Assembly: GCA_007741555.1 (NCBI GenBank)
Contig: CP036526.1
Coordinates: 4,340,001 to 4,404,000 of the forward strand
From: Stieleria marina
GTDB lineage: Bacteria > Planctomycetota > Planctomycetia > Pirellulales > Pirellulaceae
DNA: 64,000 nucleotides
Direction: 5' to 3'
The position numbers and the translations under genes are program-made. Below, in pieces: positions 8,151 through 16,171 of this stretch. The notes beneath the pieces are model-generated. The model worked only from the letters and a program-made list of their open reading frames with translations. It was not told where the DNA came from and searched no databases. How positions within the stretch are numbered: position 1 is the first letter of the stretch; every line of letters starts with the position of its first letter.

Positions 8151-8705
8151 TTAGGCGTTGCTCTTGTGGGGACTTGGGCTTGTCGGATTGGCTGCCGTAC
8201 CGCTGCCGATGGCGATAAACGACTTTGGCGTTGGTTGCAGAAAGGCCCAGGATGCTTTGTCCGAACCGCCGGCGGGTTCGTTGATGCCGTAAGCGATGTA
8301 ATAAGTACCTGCGGGGGTCTGTGTCAAAACAAACTGCCAAAACGCAAACGCCGCAATGGGCTGGGGGACTTCCAACGTGTCTTCGCCGTGGTACTGGCGA
8401 ATTGTCGGCACGCCGACGATCGTCTGATCGACGAACTTGATCAAAGCATTCTTGATAGTTGCGTTGCAGCCAGTGGTAAGGTTGTCGAAACCCAAAGCGG
8501 CAAGACTGCCATCTGCGTTGGTCATGGACTTGGCCAAGTCGTCATGTTGAACCTTGCATTCATTTTTATCGACCGAGCTTCCCTGGATCCAAATCACGGC
8601 GCCAAACGTTTGACACGGACCGCCGCTAGGGTAGTGATTGTGAACGGCCTCGATACGAAATTCTCCGTCAAGGGTGATCGAACCGCTTCGTCTTTGATGA
8701 GTCAT
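8151..8705 (-). CDS. Hypothetical protein
   Basis: A 184-residue protein with coherent composition: alternating hydrophobic and polar stretches such as GEFRIEAVHNHYPSGGPCQTFGAVI, TIVGVPTIRQYHGEDTLEV and FAFWQFVLTQTPAGTYYIAYGI, suggesting a beta-sandwich. It has no signal peptide, membrane segment or recognisable motif. Three Cys residues are present. A long frame on the opposite strand (8127-8822) overlaps it almost completely; I prefer the minus frame because its protein looks globular while the other is rich in Arg and Cys without order. Function unknown. Confidence 0.6.
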   Translation of the reverse strand: MTHQRRSGSITLDGEFRIEAVHNHYPSGGPCQTFGAVIWIQGSSVDKNECKVQHDDLAKSMTNADGSLAALGFDNLTTGCNATIKNALIKFVDQTIVGVPTIRQYHGEDTLEVPQPIAAFAFWQFVLTQTPAGTYYIAYGINEPAGGSDKASWAFLQPTPKSFIAIGSGTAANPTSPSPHKSNA

Positions 8706-8961
8706 TTTCGTCGCTCGAGGATTGAAAGTGCTGGAACGTTTTGCAGTCGTGCCACTGAGATCGACTGGAATTTGAAACTGGCAAAACCGAATGGCAAGTC
8801 AATAGATCCGCCACCTCTCTGAAAAGTACTGTTGTCAGTTCATCGCGGTCACCGAGATTATGTTTGAACAAGAAACTGGATCACTTCTCTGCCGGATTGC
8901 TCTTTGCTCCCCGGGCAGGTGAGCCCAGCGGTCGACGGTGGTTTCGAGAGCGATTAGCAGC

Positions 8962-9327
8962 TTAGCCACAACGCTGGGTGATTTTTTTGATGGCCAGCTG
9001 GGTCCAGATTTGGAACGAGGCGGCGTCTAGATTGGCTTCGGCGAGCGTTTGCTTTGCGCTGGCCCAGATTTCGTCACTGACAAGGTTGTCGGCAAAATCT
9101 TGCCCCGCCCAGGTGAGTGCCAAGTTGGCTTTACCGTAGCGGTCTTTGCGAGGACTGGTGTCGACCGCGGTGATCAGGTCGCCTTGGATCAGCAGTTCGA
9201 CGTGATAGCTGTAGACTCCGTTGTCTTCATCGCTAATCAAAGCCTGCACCTCACTGGCTGACGGCCGGCCTTCGTGTTGGCGAATCGCAAGCACCATTGC
9301 GCGAATCAATTCCATGTTGCGTATCAT
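8962..9327 (-). CDS. DUF2513 domain protein
   Basis: A 121-residue small protein matching DUF2513: it opens MIRNMELIRAMVLAIRQHEG, followed by a winged-helix-like stretch (YSYHVELLIQGDLI) and LALTWAGQDFADNLVSDEIW. Proteins of this family are often found in prophages and mobile regions; their biochemical role is not established. It has no signal peptide. A truncated duplicate lies 2.7 kb away at 6110-6250 in the same orientation. Confidence 0.8.
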   Translation of the reverse strand: MIRNMELIRAMVLAIRQHEGRPSASEVQALISDEDNGVYSYHVELLIQGDLITAVDTSPRKDRYGKANLALTWAGQDFADNLVSDEIWASAKQTLAEANLDAASFQIWTQLAIKKITQRCG

Positions 9328-9670
9328 CGGTTGGGCTCACTGGATGCTGTTGTTGATGCTTTGATGCAGGTAGAGGAACACAATCGACTGCCGGCGACAA
9401 CATCAGTCCGTTGGCTTAGCGTCCGCTTTCGCGATCGCGGGATGACGATCCGATGACGAATGTCAACTGAGGGACACCGGGTCTTGAGAGTCAGCGATCA
9501 GATTGCCCCGGCTTAATTTGTGCTTGGCCGGTTCATAGAAGTACGTCAGAGTGAATCTTTCAGACAGGCTGGCTGGCTACAACGCTGGCTGACAGAACTG
9601 CTGGCTGATTGACGGCAACACAGTGGCGACGCCACCCCTTCCGCGTAGGAAAACAAACAGAGAAAGCACC
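9328..9670. other. Intergenic stretch before the pirin gene
   Basis: About 340 bases between two divergently transcribed genes. It must hold both promoters, but I cannot pick out convincing -35 and -10 boxes. No coding frame has support. Confidence 0.5.
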
Positions 9671-9736
9671 ATGCCCAAGAAAATCCAACACATCATCCGC
9701 GATGTACCGCAGCACTGAGTCGGCGACGGCTTTCCG
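9671..9736 (+). pseudogene. 5' end of the pirin reading frame, interrupted by an in-frame TGA
   Basis: ATG at 9671 opens a frame encoding MPKKIQHIIRDVPQH, the normal N-terminus of this pirin subfamily. Codon 16, at 9716-9718, is TGA where homologues carry a conserved Trp in VPQHWVGDGFPV. The same frame then continues VGDGFP into the open reading frame that starts at ATG 9737. The gene is therefore split by one nonsense codon, with no frameshift. Confidence 0.8.
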
Positions 9737-10531
9737 ATGCGAATTTTGTTTTCGTACGCCGATAGGAACCAGTTTGATCCGTTTCTGTTGCTTGACTACG
9801 CCGGTCCGCACCAGTTTGCTCCCGCCGAAGCCAAACGGGGTGTCGGCAAACATCCGCATCGCGGGTTTGAGATCGTCACGATTCTTTACTCGGGCGAACT
9901 GGAGCATGGTGATTCCAACGGTCGTCGTGCCAAGATCGGGCCGGGCGACGTGCAATGGATGACGGCGGCGTCGGGGATCGTGCACGAAAAATTCCACAGC
10001 GAACGGTTTGCCAAAGAGGGCGGGATGCTGGAAATGGTGCAACTGTGGGTCAACCTGCCCGCAGCGGACAAGATGGCACCGCCGAAGTACCAGGATCTGC
10101 TGGGTGATCAGTTCCCGTCCGTGACTTTTCCGAGCGACGCGGGCACGGCGTGCGTGATCGCGTGCGAATTGCTGGACGCGAAATGCCCTGCATCGACGTT
10201 TACGCCCATCAACGTTTGGGATTTGCAACTCAGCGCCAGTGGCGTGGTGGACCTGCAGCTACCAGTTGGACACATGTCGCTGTTGATTGTTCAGTCGGGC
10301 GATGCTCGCGTGAACGATAAACGGGTCAAAGCGGTCGAACTGGTGTTGTTCGATCGAGACGGATCGGGCGTCCACGTTGCAGCGGATTCCGACACACGCA
10401 TGCTTGTGCTGATGGGCCAGCCGATCCGTGAACCGGTGGTCGGGCAAGGACCGTTCGTCATTGCATCGCGAGCAGAAATTCAAGAAGCAATTTGCGACTA
10501 TCGAGCCGGCAAAATGGGAACGCTTTCTTGA
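9737..10531 (+). CDS. Pirin family protein (5' end separated by a TGA codon)
   Basis: A 264-residue bicupin of the pirin family, metal-binding proteins that include quercetin dioxygenases and redox-sensing cofactors. The N-terminal cupin carries FDPFLLLDYAGP, the metal-binding KHPHRGFEIVTILYSGELEH, and ASGIVHEKFHSERF. The C-terminal cupin has GHMSLLIVQSGDARV. This start at 9737 lacks a ribosome-binding site and would omit about 22 conserved residues. The true start is probably 9671, whose frame is interrupted at codon 16 by TGA in place of a conserved Trp. Rescue by internal initiation or readthrough is possible; loss of function is equally likely. Confidence 0.85.
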   Translation: MRILFSYADRNQFDPFLLLDYAGPHQFAPAEAKRGVGKHPHRGFEIVTILYSGELEHGDSNGRRAKIGPGDVQWMTAASGIVHEKFHSERFAKEGGMLEMVQLWVNLPAADKMAPPKYQDLLGDQFPSVTFPSDAGTACVIACELLDAKCPASTFTPINVWDLQLSASGVVDLQLPVGHMSLLIVQSGDARVNDKRVKAVELVLFDRDGSGVHVAADSDTRMLVLMGQPIREPVVGQGPFVIASRAEIQEAICDYRAGKMGTLS

Positions 10532-10633
10532 TCGCAGCGTAACGAAGACAACACTACGGCGCGGAGTAGTTGAGAAAGAATCCCCCGGTGGCTGCGGGCT
10601 GTCGATGGCGGCTGCAGCTTGTCGCTAGGAACT

Positions 10634-10649
10634 TGGCGTTTAAACGCCA
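10634..10649. repeat. 16-bp perfect palindrome
   Basis: TGGCGTTTAAACGCCA reads the same on both strands. It contains the stop codon of the small minus-strand frame at 10640-10837. It may be a short hairpin closing that gene or a binding site; no T-run follows. Confidence 0.6.
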
Positions 10650-10837
10650 GGGGGTGCCAGCGTTTGAATTTGCTGTTCGTCCGTAAAGGGGACAAACATC
10701 GGGCAGCTTGGTTCTTTGCCGGTTTCGTCGCGAACGACGCGTGCTAAGTCCGGAGCCGTTTTGCGATAGACACGGTATTCGTAGATGAACACGTCTCCTT
10801 CATCAAGCGTTCGAAAGGCGTGTGCGTGCAGGGCCAT
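10640..10837 (-). CDS. Small hypothetical protein
   Basis: A 65-residue frame starting at ATG 10837 (an in-frame ATG also exists at 10861). The protein MALHAHAFRTLDEGDVFIYEYR... then RKTAPDLARVVRDETGKEP looks like an ordered alpha/beta mini-domain rather than a random frame. It has no signal peptide, membrane helix or known motif. Support is moderate because of its size and the lack of a clear ribosome-binding site. Confidence 0.45.
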   Translation of the reverse strand: MALHAHAFRTLDEGDVFIYEYRVYRKTAPDLARVVRDETGKEPSCPMFVPFTDEQQIQTLAPPGV

Positions 10838-10861
10838 GGTTGCTGACTCGTGATAACGCAA

Positions 10862-11091
10862 CGCAACTTCTTGTCACCTTGCTTCGTATGAACATTGCAG
10901 AACCCGCACCTGTTGAAACGTACGTCACGAACTGGCTTGATGCATCCAAATTATTCCGCGCATGCAAACAAATTTCGTTCACAAACAAAACGCAGGCGTG
11001 AATAGGTGAACAGTAGATAAAGAAGTTTTGGTAACTAGCGTAGTAAGTGGCGATCAGAAGCTTTCCCGCACATGGTCGCCGGCCCCTCCTG
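10862..11091 (+). other. Unassigned transcribed-looking region upstream of an orphan terminator
   Basis: No gene of normal size lies here, yet a plus-strand terminator follows at 11092-11130 with no plus-strand gene within 500 bases upstream. A 37-codon frame at 10888-11001 (MNIAEPAPVETYVTNWLD...) is the only sensible small frame. It may encode a small protein, or the region may specify a small RNA. Confidence 0.3.
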
Positions 11092-11130
11092 CCCCGCTGC
11101 GATTACATCCCGTTTCGCAGTGGGGTTTTT
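11092..11130 (+). terminator. Rho-independent terminator
   Basis: CCCCGCTGCG (11092-11101) pairs with CGCAGTGGGG (11116-11125), with one G-U pair and a 14-base loop, followed at once by TTTTT. This is a textbook intrinsic terminator on the plus strand. No annotated plus-strand gene ends nearby. Confidence 0.75.
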
Positions 11131-11266
11131 CATGCGCGAGCGGCAGGCTCTCTTCGATTTCACGTGCGCATCGCTTGCTCGTTAGAACCGTCTCGCATCA
11201 TTGCAACGATGCGACAAAGCGGGCACAGAAGTCACGGAGCTAAAAACAATCGCCAGACTTCTAAAA

Positions 11267-13180
11267 TTACTTCAGCCGACCGTCCTTACAGTGCGGACAG
11301 ATTTGACCACCTTTTCCACGGCAGTGATCGCACTTTTTGGGCGTCGGCAGCCTTCCCATCACTGTTTTTCCATTACGAAGTTTGGCAAGTTTGGTCGGCA
11401 CTCGCACGGTTACCGTCCCATCCTTGCAGCCTTTGACGGGACAATCGATAAACCCTCGCCCTTTGCATGCGATACACCAGTTGTCGCGGACGTATACAGT
11501 CCCGCTTGAACGACTGCCGTCAGCGACTTTGCTGAATACGGACGAGTTACTGGGCTGACGCAAACCCCAACAGAAGACAGGGATCGTCGCGTTGACCAGA
11601 GTGGCGTGCCGCTCTTCGGGTGTAGCGTCGGTGTCTGGATCAAGGACGGAGGCGGTCTGATTGTTTTTGTAAAACCAATTTCGCAATTCAGACGCACCGA
11701 AGAACAACCCCTTGGCTTTGTCACCTCCTGTTGGAGTCGAAAATGCGATCCCAACCAGTTGATTTTGAGCATTCACGATTGGTCCGCCACGATTGCCACC
11801 TAAGACTCGGGCGCTAGTAAAACTGACACGCGATGAATCGATCAATCCGTCCAGCGATACGCCTCGCGCAACAAGCGTCGAATCCAGCACCACGCCTTCC
11901 TCGAAGTGCAGCCCCTGTCTCACGGCGTTTTTGCTACGGCCAAAGCCGCAGATTTTGATGGGTGTGTTCCGTGATGGGCTTTCTTTCGTCACGGCGACCG
12001 GTTTGATCCCCAAATTGGGAACGCGCAACGCCGCCAACTCAGCACCACTGTGCCCATCGGGCGATCGAACATAATCGTAGTTCGTGTAAACTTCACCAGT
12101 TGGAATGTTTCCAAACCGCCCCGTAGTGACTCGTCCTGACGAAGCAACCGTGCGAGTTGCTTGAATGGTGATCCCGTCGACAATCTCTCCTTTCCAAACG
12201 CGGTCGGTCGGATTGGTGAGAACCGTGACCAGCTTTGGCCCGCGATAATTCGTTGTTTCGACGACTCGGCGACTTGTTAATACGATCCCTGGTGCGACGA
12301 CGAAACCGGAGCCCTGCGCAAGCAGCTGCAATTCGGCTCGCGGCGCGTCGATGCCTTCTTCTTTTTCTGCTCCGGCTGAATCTCTTGGGACGTCAAAGTC
12401 CAAAGAATAGTGCCACCCCGCCGGGAGTTTCGTGCCAGCTCCCGCAGAATCTCCCAACGCGAGCGCCTCCAATAATCGCGACCGCGTCGACGACGAAAAG
12501 TTGATGAACGAAGCTTCTGTCGTCAACTCATTAAGAAGCTGGGCATTGTGACGAATGACCGATGGGATCTGCGGTCTAGCGTTGATCGCTGCAACCATTC
12601 GCGCCGCCGCTGCATCGCCGCGACGGTCCTTGAGTACACACACGCTCATGTTGTTGCTTGCCGAAGCAAACGTCATCGTATGGCGAGATGGGTCGAAAGC
12701 CTGTTGCTTTTCGATCCGGCGAATTACATCCCGCAAAACGACTTCGGCGCGAGAGTATTCGTTGGAGCCCTGACTAAGCGCGACCGATGCCCAAAGCCCC
12801 GCGTAGGGACTCTCCGGCACAGCATTGTGAATTTTCAGCAACAACCCAACGACGGTCTTAGGTCGTTCTTGAAGTGACCTGAGATTTTCGACCACCATTG
12901 AATACTGGTATGCGTCACGCCGATCGAACCACGCTCCTTTGACGATCGCCTGGTCGGCTTCGACAAGGTGTTCAAGCTTTACGACGACTGGTGCATTACG
13001 GCCGGGAATTTGCAAACTGACGGTATCCGCCGTTTGGTCAATCATCTGGCCCTGGACCTTCTGGCCCCCCTTGGCCTGCCATTCACGAGCAGTCGCGAGC
13101 AGTCGCGAGCAGTCGCGACTGCCCCCGTAAAGAACACCAAAAATACAGCCGCAAACCCGCCGAAAGATTTCATCTGTCAT
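11267..13180 (-). CDS. Inactive trypsin-fold protein with SHD1-like and zinc-ribbon domains
   Basis: About 637 residues. The N-terminal part (REWQAKGGQKVQGQMIDQ...VKLEHLVEADQAIV) resembles the SHD1 domain common in planctomycetes. A helical region follows, then a trypsin/HtrA-like fold. Its three catalytic positions are changed: LTSRRVV replaces LTxxHVV (His to Arg), ELAALRV replaces DxAxLKV (Asp to Glu), and GGNRGGPIV replaces GNSGGP (Ser to Arg, codon 11789-11791). It is probably a binding pseudoprotease. The C-terminus has DnaJ-like CxxC clusters (CIACKGRGFIDCPVKGC; CDHCRGKGGQICPHC). The start is uncertain: a 10-bp repeat at 13086-13118 places the best signal peptide, from ATG 13173, in another frame. 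Confidence 0.8.
   Translation of the reverse strand: MTDEIFRRVCGCIFGVLYGGSRDCSRLLATAREWQAKGGQKVQGQMIDQTADTVSLQIPGRNAPVVVKLEHLVEADQAIVKGAWFDRRDAYQYSMVVENLRSLQERPKTVVGLLLKIHNAVPESPYAGLWASVALSQGSNEYSRAEVVLRDVIRRIEKQQAFDPSRHTMTFASASNNMSVCVLKDRRGDAAAARMVAAINARPQIPSVIRHNAQLLNELTTEASFINFSSSTRSRLLEALALGDSAGAGTKLPAGWHYSLDFDVPRDSAGAEKEEGIDAPRAELQLLAQGSGFVVAPGIVLTSRRVVETTNYRGPKLVTVLTNPTDRVWKGEIVDGITIQATRTVASSGRVTTGRFGNIPTGEVYTNYDYVRSPDGHSGAELAALRVPNLGIKPVAVTKESPSRNTPIKICGFGRSKNAVRQGLHFEEGVVLDSTLVARGVSLDGLIDSSRVSFTSARVLGGNRGGPIVNAQNQLVGIAFSTPTGGDKAKGLFFGASELRNWFYKNNQTASVLDPDTDATPEERHATLVNATIPVFCWGLRQPSNSSVFSKVADGSRSSGTVYVRDNWCIACKGRGFIDCPVKGCKDGTVTVRVPTKLAKLRNGKTVMGRLPTPKKCDHCRGKGGQICPHCKDGRLK
13086..13118. 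repeat. 10-bp tandem repeat (3.3 copies) at a signal-peptide junction
   Basis: CGAGCAGTCG-type units with period 10 run from 13086 to 13118. The tract lies within the 5' end of the minus-strand pseudoprotease gene, exactly where a signal peptide would join the mature protein. Because 10 is not a multiple of 3, each gain or loss of a unit changes the reading frame. Confidence 0.9.
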
Positions 13181-13416
13181 TGCCCAACAAGTACTAAAAG
13201 AGACTTTTGTCCGCAATTGTACAGAGCAACGGGGGGGTGCTCAACGGCCCGCAAAGGCTAGATGGCAATGAAAAGCTATATTTCGCGGGGCCAGTTTCGC
13301 CGCTGCGAAATTGGTTTCGCAATGAGCTACCAATATCGGCAACAGCGCTATCGCGGCGACTCGCAAATCGTCACAGTCGACGCATCAAGAGGGACTTCTA
13401 CGCGCGCCCTGGGCCG

Positions 13417-14424
13417 TTACCGGAATCCGTAGGCGGGGTTGTCGATGTCGAAATCTTGGTCGGTCAGGCCCGCGTTCGCTTTGACTCGCAAGTACGTGTA
13501 CTCTTCTTCCAAGACCGGTTCGCCGCCGGCGGTGGTGGGCCAAGACCACGATGCGTAGCGGATCGGCAGGTTCAGTTCTTTGTCGATGTAGACGCGGGCG
13601 CGGTAAAAATCGAAGTGTGGTCGCTTGTTGGGATGAACGACTTCCAGCATGCGGCATTCGCGTTTGGCGATCTTGGCGTCGTTGTAGAGTTGGAAATCAC
13701 ATTCGTCGTGTTGACGATCACGATGGCAACGTTCGATCAACTTTTTGGCTAGGTTTTCGATGCCGATTTCGGTGATCGGATAACGCTGATTTCGCATGGC
13801 AAGATAGCCGTTGGGATCCAGCGTGACGTTCACCATTCCTTTTAAACCGGATTCGTGAACGATCATGTTGCCGTTGTTTTGGTTTTCCACCCAAACGACT
13901 TCGCGACCACTGACATCGGTCGGTTTCAGAAATCGCAAGTAGACCGACATCGGCGTTTGGATTGCCCCACCAAGTGTCTTGCGATTACGAATTTTTACTT
14001 TGGCGTATTGGGGTTCTGGCAACACACCCCCTACGCGACAACGCTTGACCAAAATCGCTTCGTAGTCTTGAACATTGGCGCGAATGTGCTGCAGGCTGGT
14101 CATCGCCAATTGGATGGCGGGATCAATGATGTGGGGCGTGTGCAGTTTGTGCGACACAGGCGTCAGCGCAGGCGGATGGCTGGGTGACTGCCGTGCCATG
14201 GGAGCCTGAGACGAAGCCTGCGTTTGCGCGACTGATTGAACCGGCGGAGTTGTCGTCAAAGTTGGTCGGGGTGCTTGCCGTCGTGTTTGCGATGGCAAAT
14301 CAGCCTGTGTTTGCGTGAGTGCCTGAGGTGGCAATTGGATTTGCTGGCATTGTGCGTCGGTGACCAATACGTGCGCAATCAAAGCGAGCAGGGTCGAGCA
14401 AAAAAGGGCAGACTTGGAGGGCAT
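13417..14424 (-). CDS. DUF1571 domain secreted protein
   Basis: A 335-residue exported protein. ATG at 14424 gives a signal peptide (MPSKSALFCSTLLALIAHVLVTDAQC); the frame's first start at 14514 would hide it. A low-complexity linker rich in Gln, Pro, Thr and Ser follows up to about residue 95. The DUF1571 domain then begins at TSLQHIRANVQDYEAILVKRC, with SVYLRFLKPTDVSGREVVWVE and the C-terminal YDKELNLPIRY-like stretch (VYIDKELNLPIRYASW). The fold resembles outer-membrane lipoprotein-sorting proteins, but the role is unknown. Confidence 0.85.
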   Translation of the reverse strand: MPSKSALFCSTLLALIAHVLVTDAQCQQIQLPPQALTQTQADLPSQTRRQAPRPTLTTTPPVQSVAQTQASSQAPMARQSPSHPPALTPVSHKLHTPHIIDPAIQLAMTSLQHIRANVQDYEAILVKRCRVGGVLPEPQYAKVKIRNRKTLGGAIQTPMSVYLRFLKPTDVSGREVVWVENQNNGNMIVHESGLKGMVNVTLDPNGYLAMRNQRYPITEIGIENLAKKLIERCHRDRQHDECDFQLYNDAKIAKRECRMLEVVHPNKRPHFDFYRARVYIDKELNLPIRYASWSWPTTAGGEPVLEEEYTYLRVKANAGLTDQDFDIDNPAYGFR

Positions 14425-14901
14425 TGATGGGCGCTCGCACAAACGTAGGAAAAGATAAGAGGCGTCGGCCGGATCATTTTTGGCAGCAAACCGCTGTGTG
14501 CGGCCAAGGATCAATGCGACTGCAGGACGCTAACAAATGGATCGCCTGCGACGCTATGTCGCCTTGGGGATGAAGTTGGGGAAAAGACAGTAAATTCGCG
14601 CTGCTGAGTCGCCGACGGCAAGGCCACTACGTGCGATGTCGACGTAAATGTTCACCATGTTTTCAGGATCAACGGCCATGTGCCGAGCAACCATCGCAGA
14701 AGTTCGCAATGTCTTGTGCACTCATCGTCTTGTGCACTCATCGCGCGAGTTCGCAAAAGTGAAAGCAATTTTCACGGTTGGCATTGAGCTTGCTTTGTTG
14801 AGGGGGGCCTACCTAGCATTGAAACGGTAGGGCATTCGCACGTTGGCGCATTCGCACGCAGCTGATCGACATTGCTAGCGTCGACCCGGAAAGGAAAACT
14901 C
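14425..14901. other. Divergent intergenic region with short direct repeats
   Basis: This gap separates the DUF1571 gene (minus) from the beta-lactamase-like gene (plus). It contains a perfect 16-bp direct duplication, TCTTGTGCACTCATCG at 14712-14727 and 14728-14743, and GCATTCGCACG twice, at 14832 and 14848, also 16 bases apart. I see no gene. Confidence 0.6.
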
Positions 14902-16125
14902 ATGCCATCCAGTGACTTCTGTTTCGCAGGACACGCCGCGCCCGGATTCGAGCGAGTCCAACGCGTCTTTGAAAGCAATTTCGTCGATCGCGGTGAAAAA
15001 GGAGCTGCGTGCACGATCTTTCATCGCGGTGTGAAAGTTGTTGATCTGAGTGGTGGCTACCAGTGCGTCAAGAGTCGCACTCCGTGGAACGACCAAACTT
15101 TGACGCTGTCATTTTCGGTGACGAAAGGCATGGCAGCGGCAGCCATGGCGGTCGCGCACAGCCAAGGTCTGTTCGAGTTTGATGAAGCGGTGGCGACGTA
15201 CTGGCCAGAGTTTGCCGCGAACGGGAAGAGCGAAATCACGGTGCGTCAGTTGTTGTCGCACCAAGCCGGTGTGATCACCGTTGACCGTCCTTTGAACGCC
15301 GACATTTTGGCGGACCACGATCAGCTTGCCAGCGTCATCGCCAAACAAAAACCACAATGGGCTCCCGGGACGCGGCATGGATACCACACGCTGACGCTGG
15401 GTTGGTTTCAGAATGAATTGATCCGCCGCACAGACCCGCAAGGACGTTCGTTGGGCACATTTTTTCAAGACGAGATTGCGACGCAGCTGGACATCGAATT
15501 TTACATCGGACTGCCGCCGCAAATCGACGAGGACCGCGTCAGTACGATCAAGGGTTTTCATCGTGCCGCCATGTTGGGTCACTTGCATGAATTGCCGCCG
15601 TTGATGGTGTTGGCTGGCATCTGGCCGTGGTCGCTGGTATCAAAATCAGTAGGCATCTTGCCGGTCAACGATCCGGCAGAGATTGGCAGTGCACCATACC
15701 GCAATGTCGAAATCCCCGCGGCCAACGGGTTTGGCCAAGCGAGAGCGATTGCCAAGGTCTACGACGTTTTGGCGAGAGGCGGCAAAGAGCTGGGAATCAA
15801 AGCGTCGACTTGGCGAGAACTGAGCGCACCGGCCCAGTCACCCGAGCGCGGTGATCGCGATGCGATTTTGACGTTGGACACCAAGTACAGTTTGGGTTTT
15901 TCGCGTCCAAGCCGTGGTTTTCAATTCGGCGTCGACGATACGGCTTTTGGTTGTCCCGGTGCCGGTGGGTCGTTTGGCTTGGCCGACCCGACCGCCGAAA
16001 TTGGGTTTGCTTATCTGACCAACCAAATGGGCTTTCGCATCTTTGATGATCCACGCGAGCGGGCGGTTCGCGAAGCCTGTTACCAGTGCGTCGCGGAAAT
16101 GCGATCCAAGCGGATGGCGGCGTAG
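14902..16125 (+). CDS. Beta-lactamase-fold serine hydrolase / esterase
   Basis: A 407-residue member of the class C beta-lactamase-like family, which includes esterase EstB and D-aminopeptidases. The start at 14902 follows GGAAAGGAAA. SVTK at residues 72-75 is the SxxK active-site motif. Tyr161 in HGYHTLTLGW stands at the YxN position, with His-Thr in place of x-Asn, as in esterase rather than lactamase members. There is no obvious signal peptide, so it is probably cytoplasmic. GCPGAGGSFGLADP near the end matches the HxG-like strand region of the family. Substrate unknown. Confidence 0.85.
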   Translation: MPSSDFCFAGHAAPGFERVQRVFESNFVDRGEKGAACTIFHRGVKVVDLSGGYQCVKSRTPWNDQTLTLSFSVTKGMAAAAMAVAHSQGLFEFDEAVATYWPEFAANGKSEITVRQLLSHQAGVITVDRPLNADILADHDQLASVIAKQKPQWAPGTRHGYHTLTLGWFQNELIRRTDPQGRSLGTFFQDEIATQLDIEFYIGLPPQIDEDRVSTIKGFHRAAMLGHLHELPPLMVLAGIWPWSLVSKSVGILPVNDPAEIGSAPYRNVEIPAANGFGQARAIAKVYDVLARGGKELGIKASTWRELSAPAQSPERGDRDAILTLDTKYSLGFSRPSRGFQFGVDDTAFGCPGAGGSFGLADPTAEIGFAYLTNQMGFRIFDDPRERAVREACYQCVAEMRSKRMAA

Positions 16126-16171
16126 TGCGACGTGTCCGCTAACGGCTGGGCATTCCGATTAACTGGTTTGC

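Noticed and set aside
8127-8822. 231-codon plus-strand frame
   Set aside because: It covers the minus-strand gene at 8151-8705 almost exactly and its protein is rich in Arg and Cys without recognisable order.
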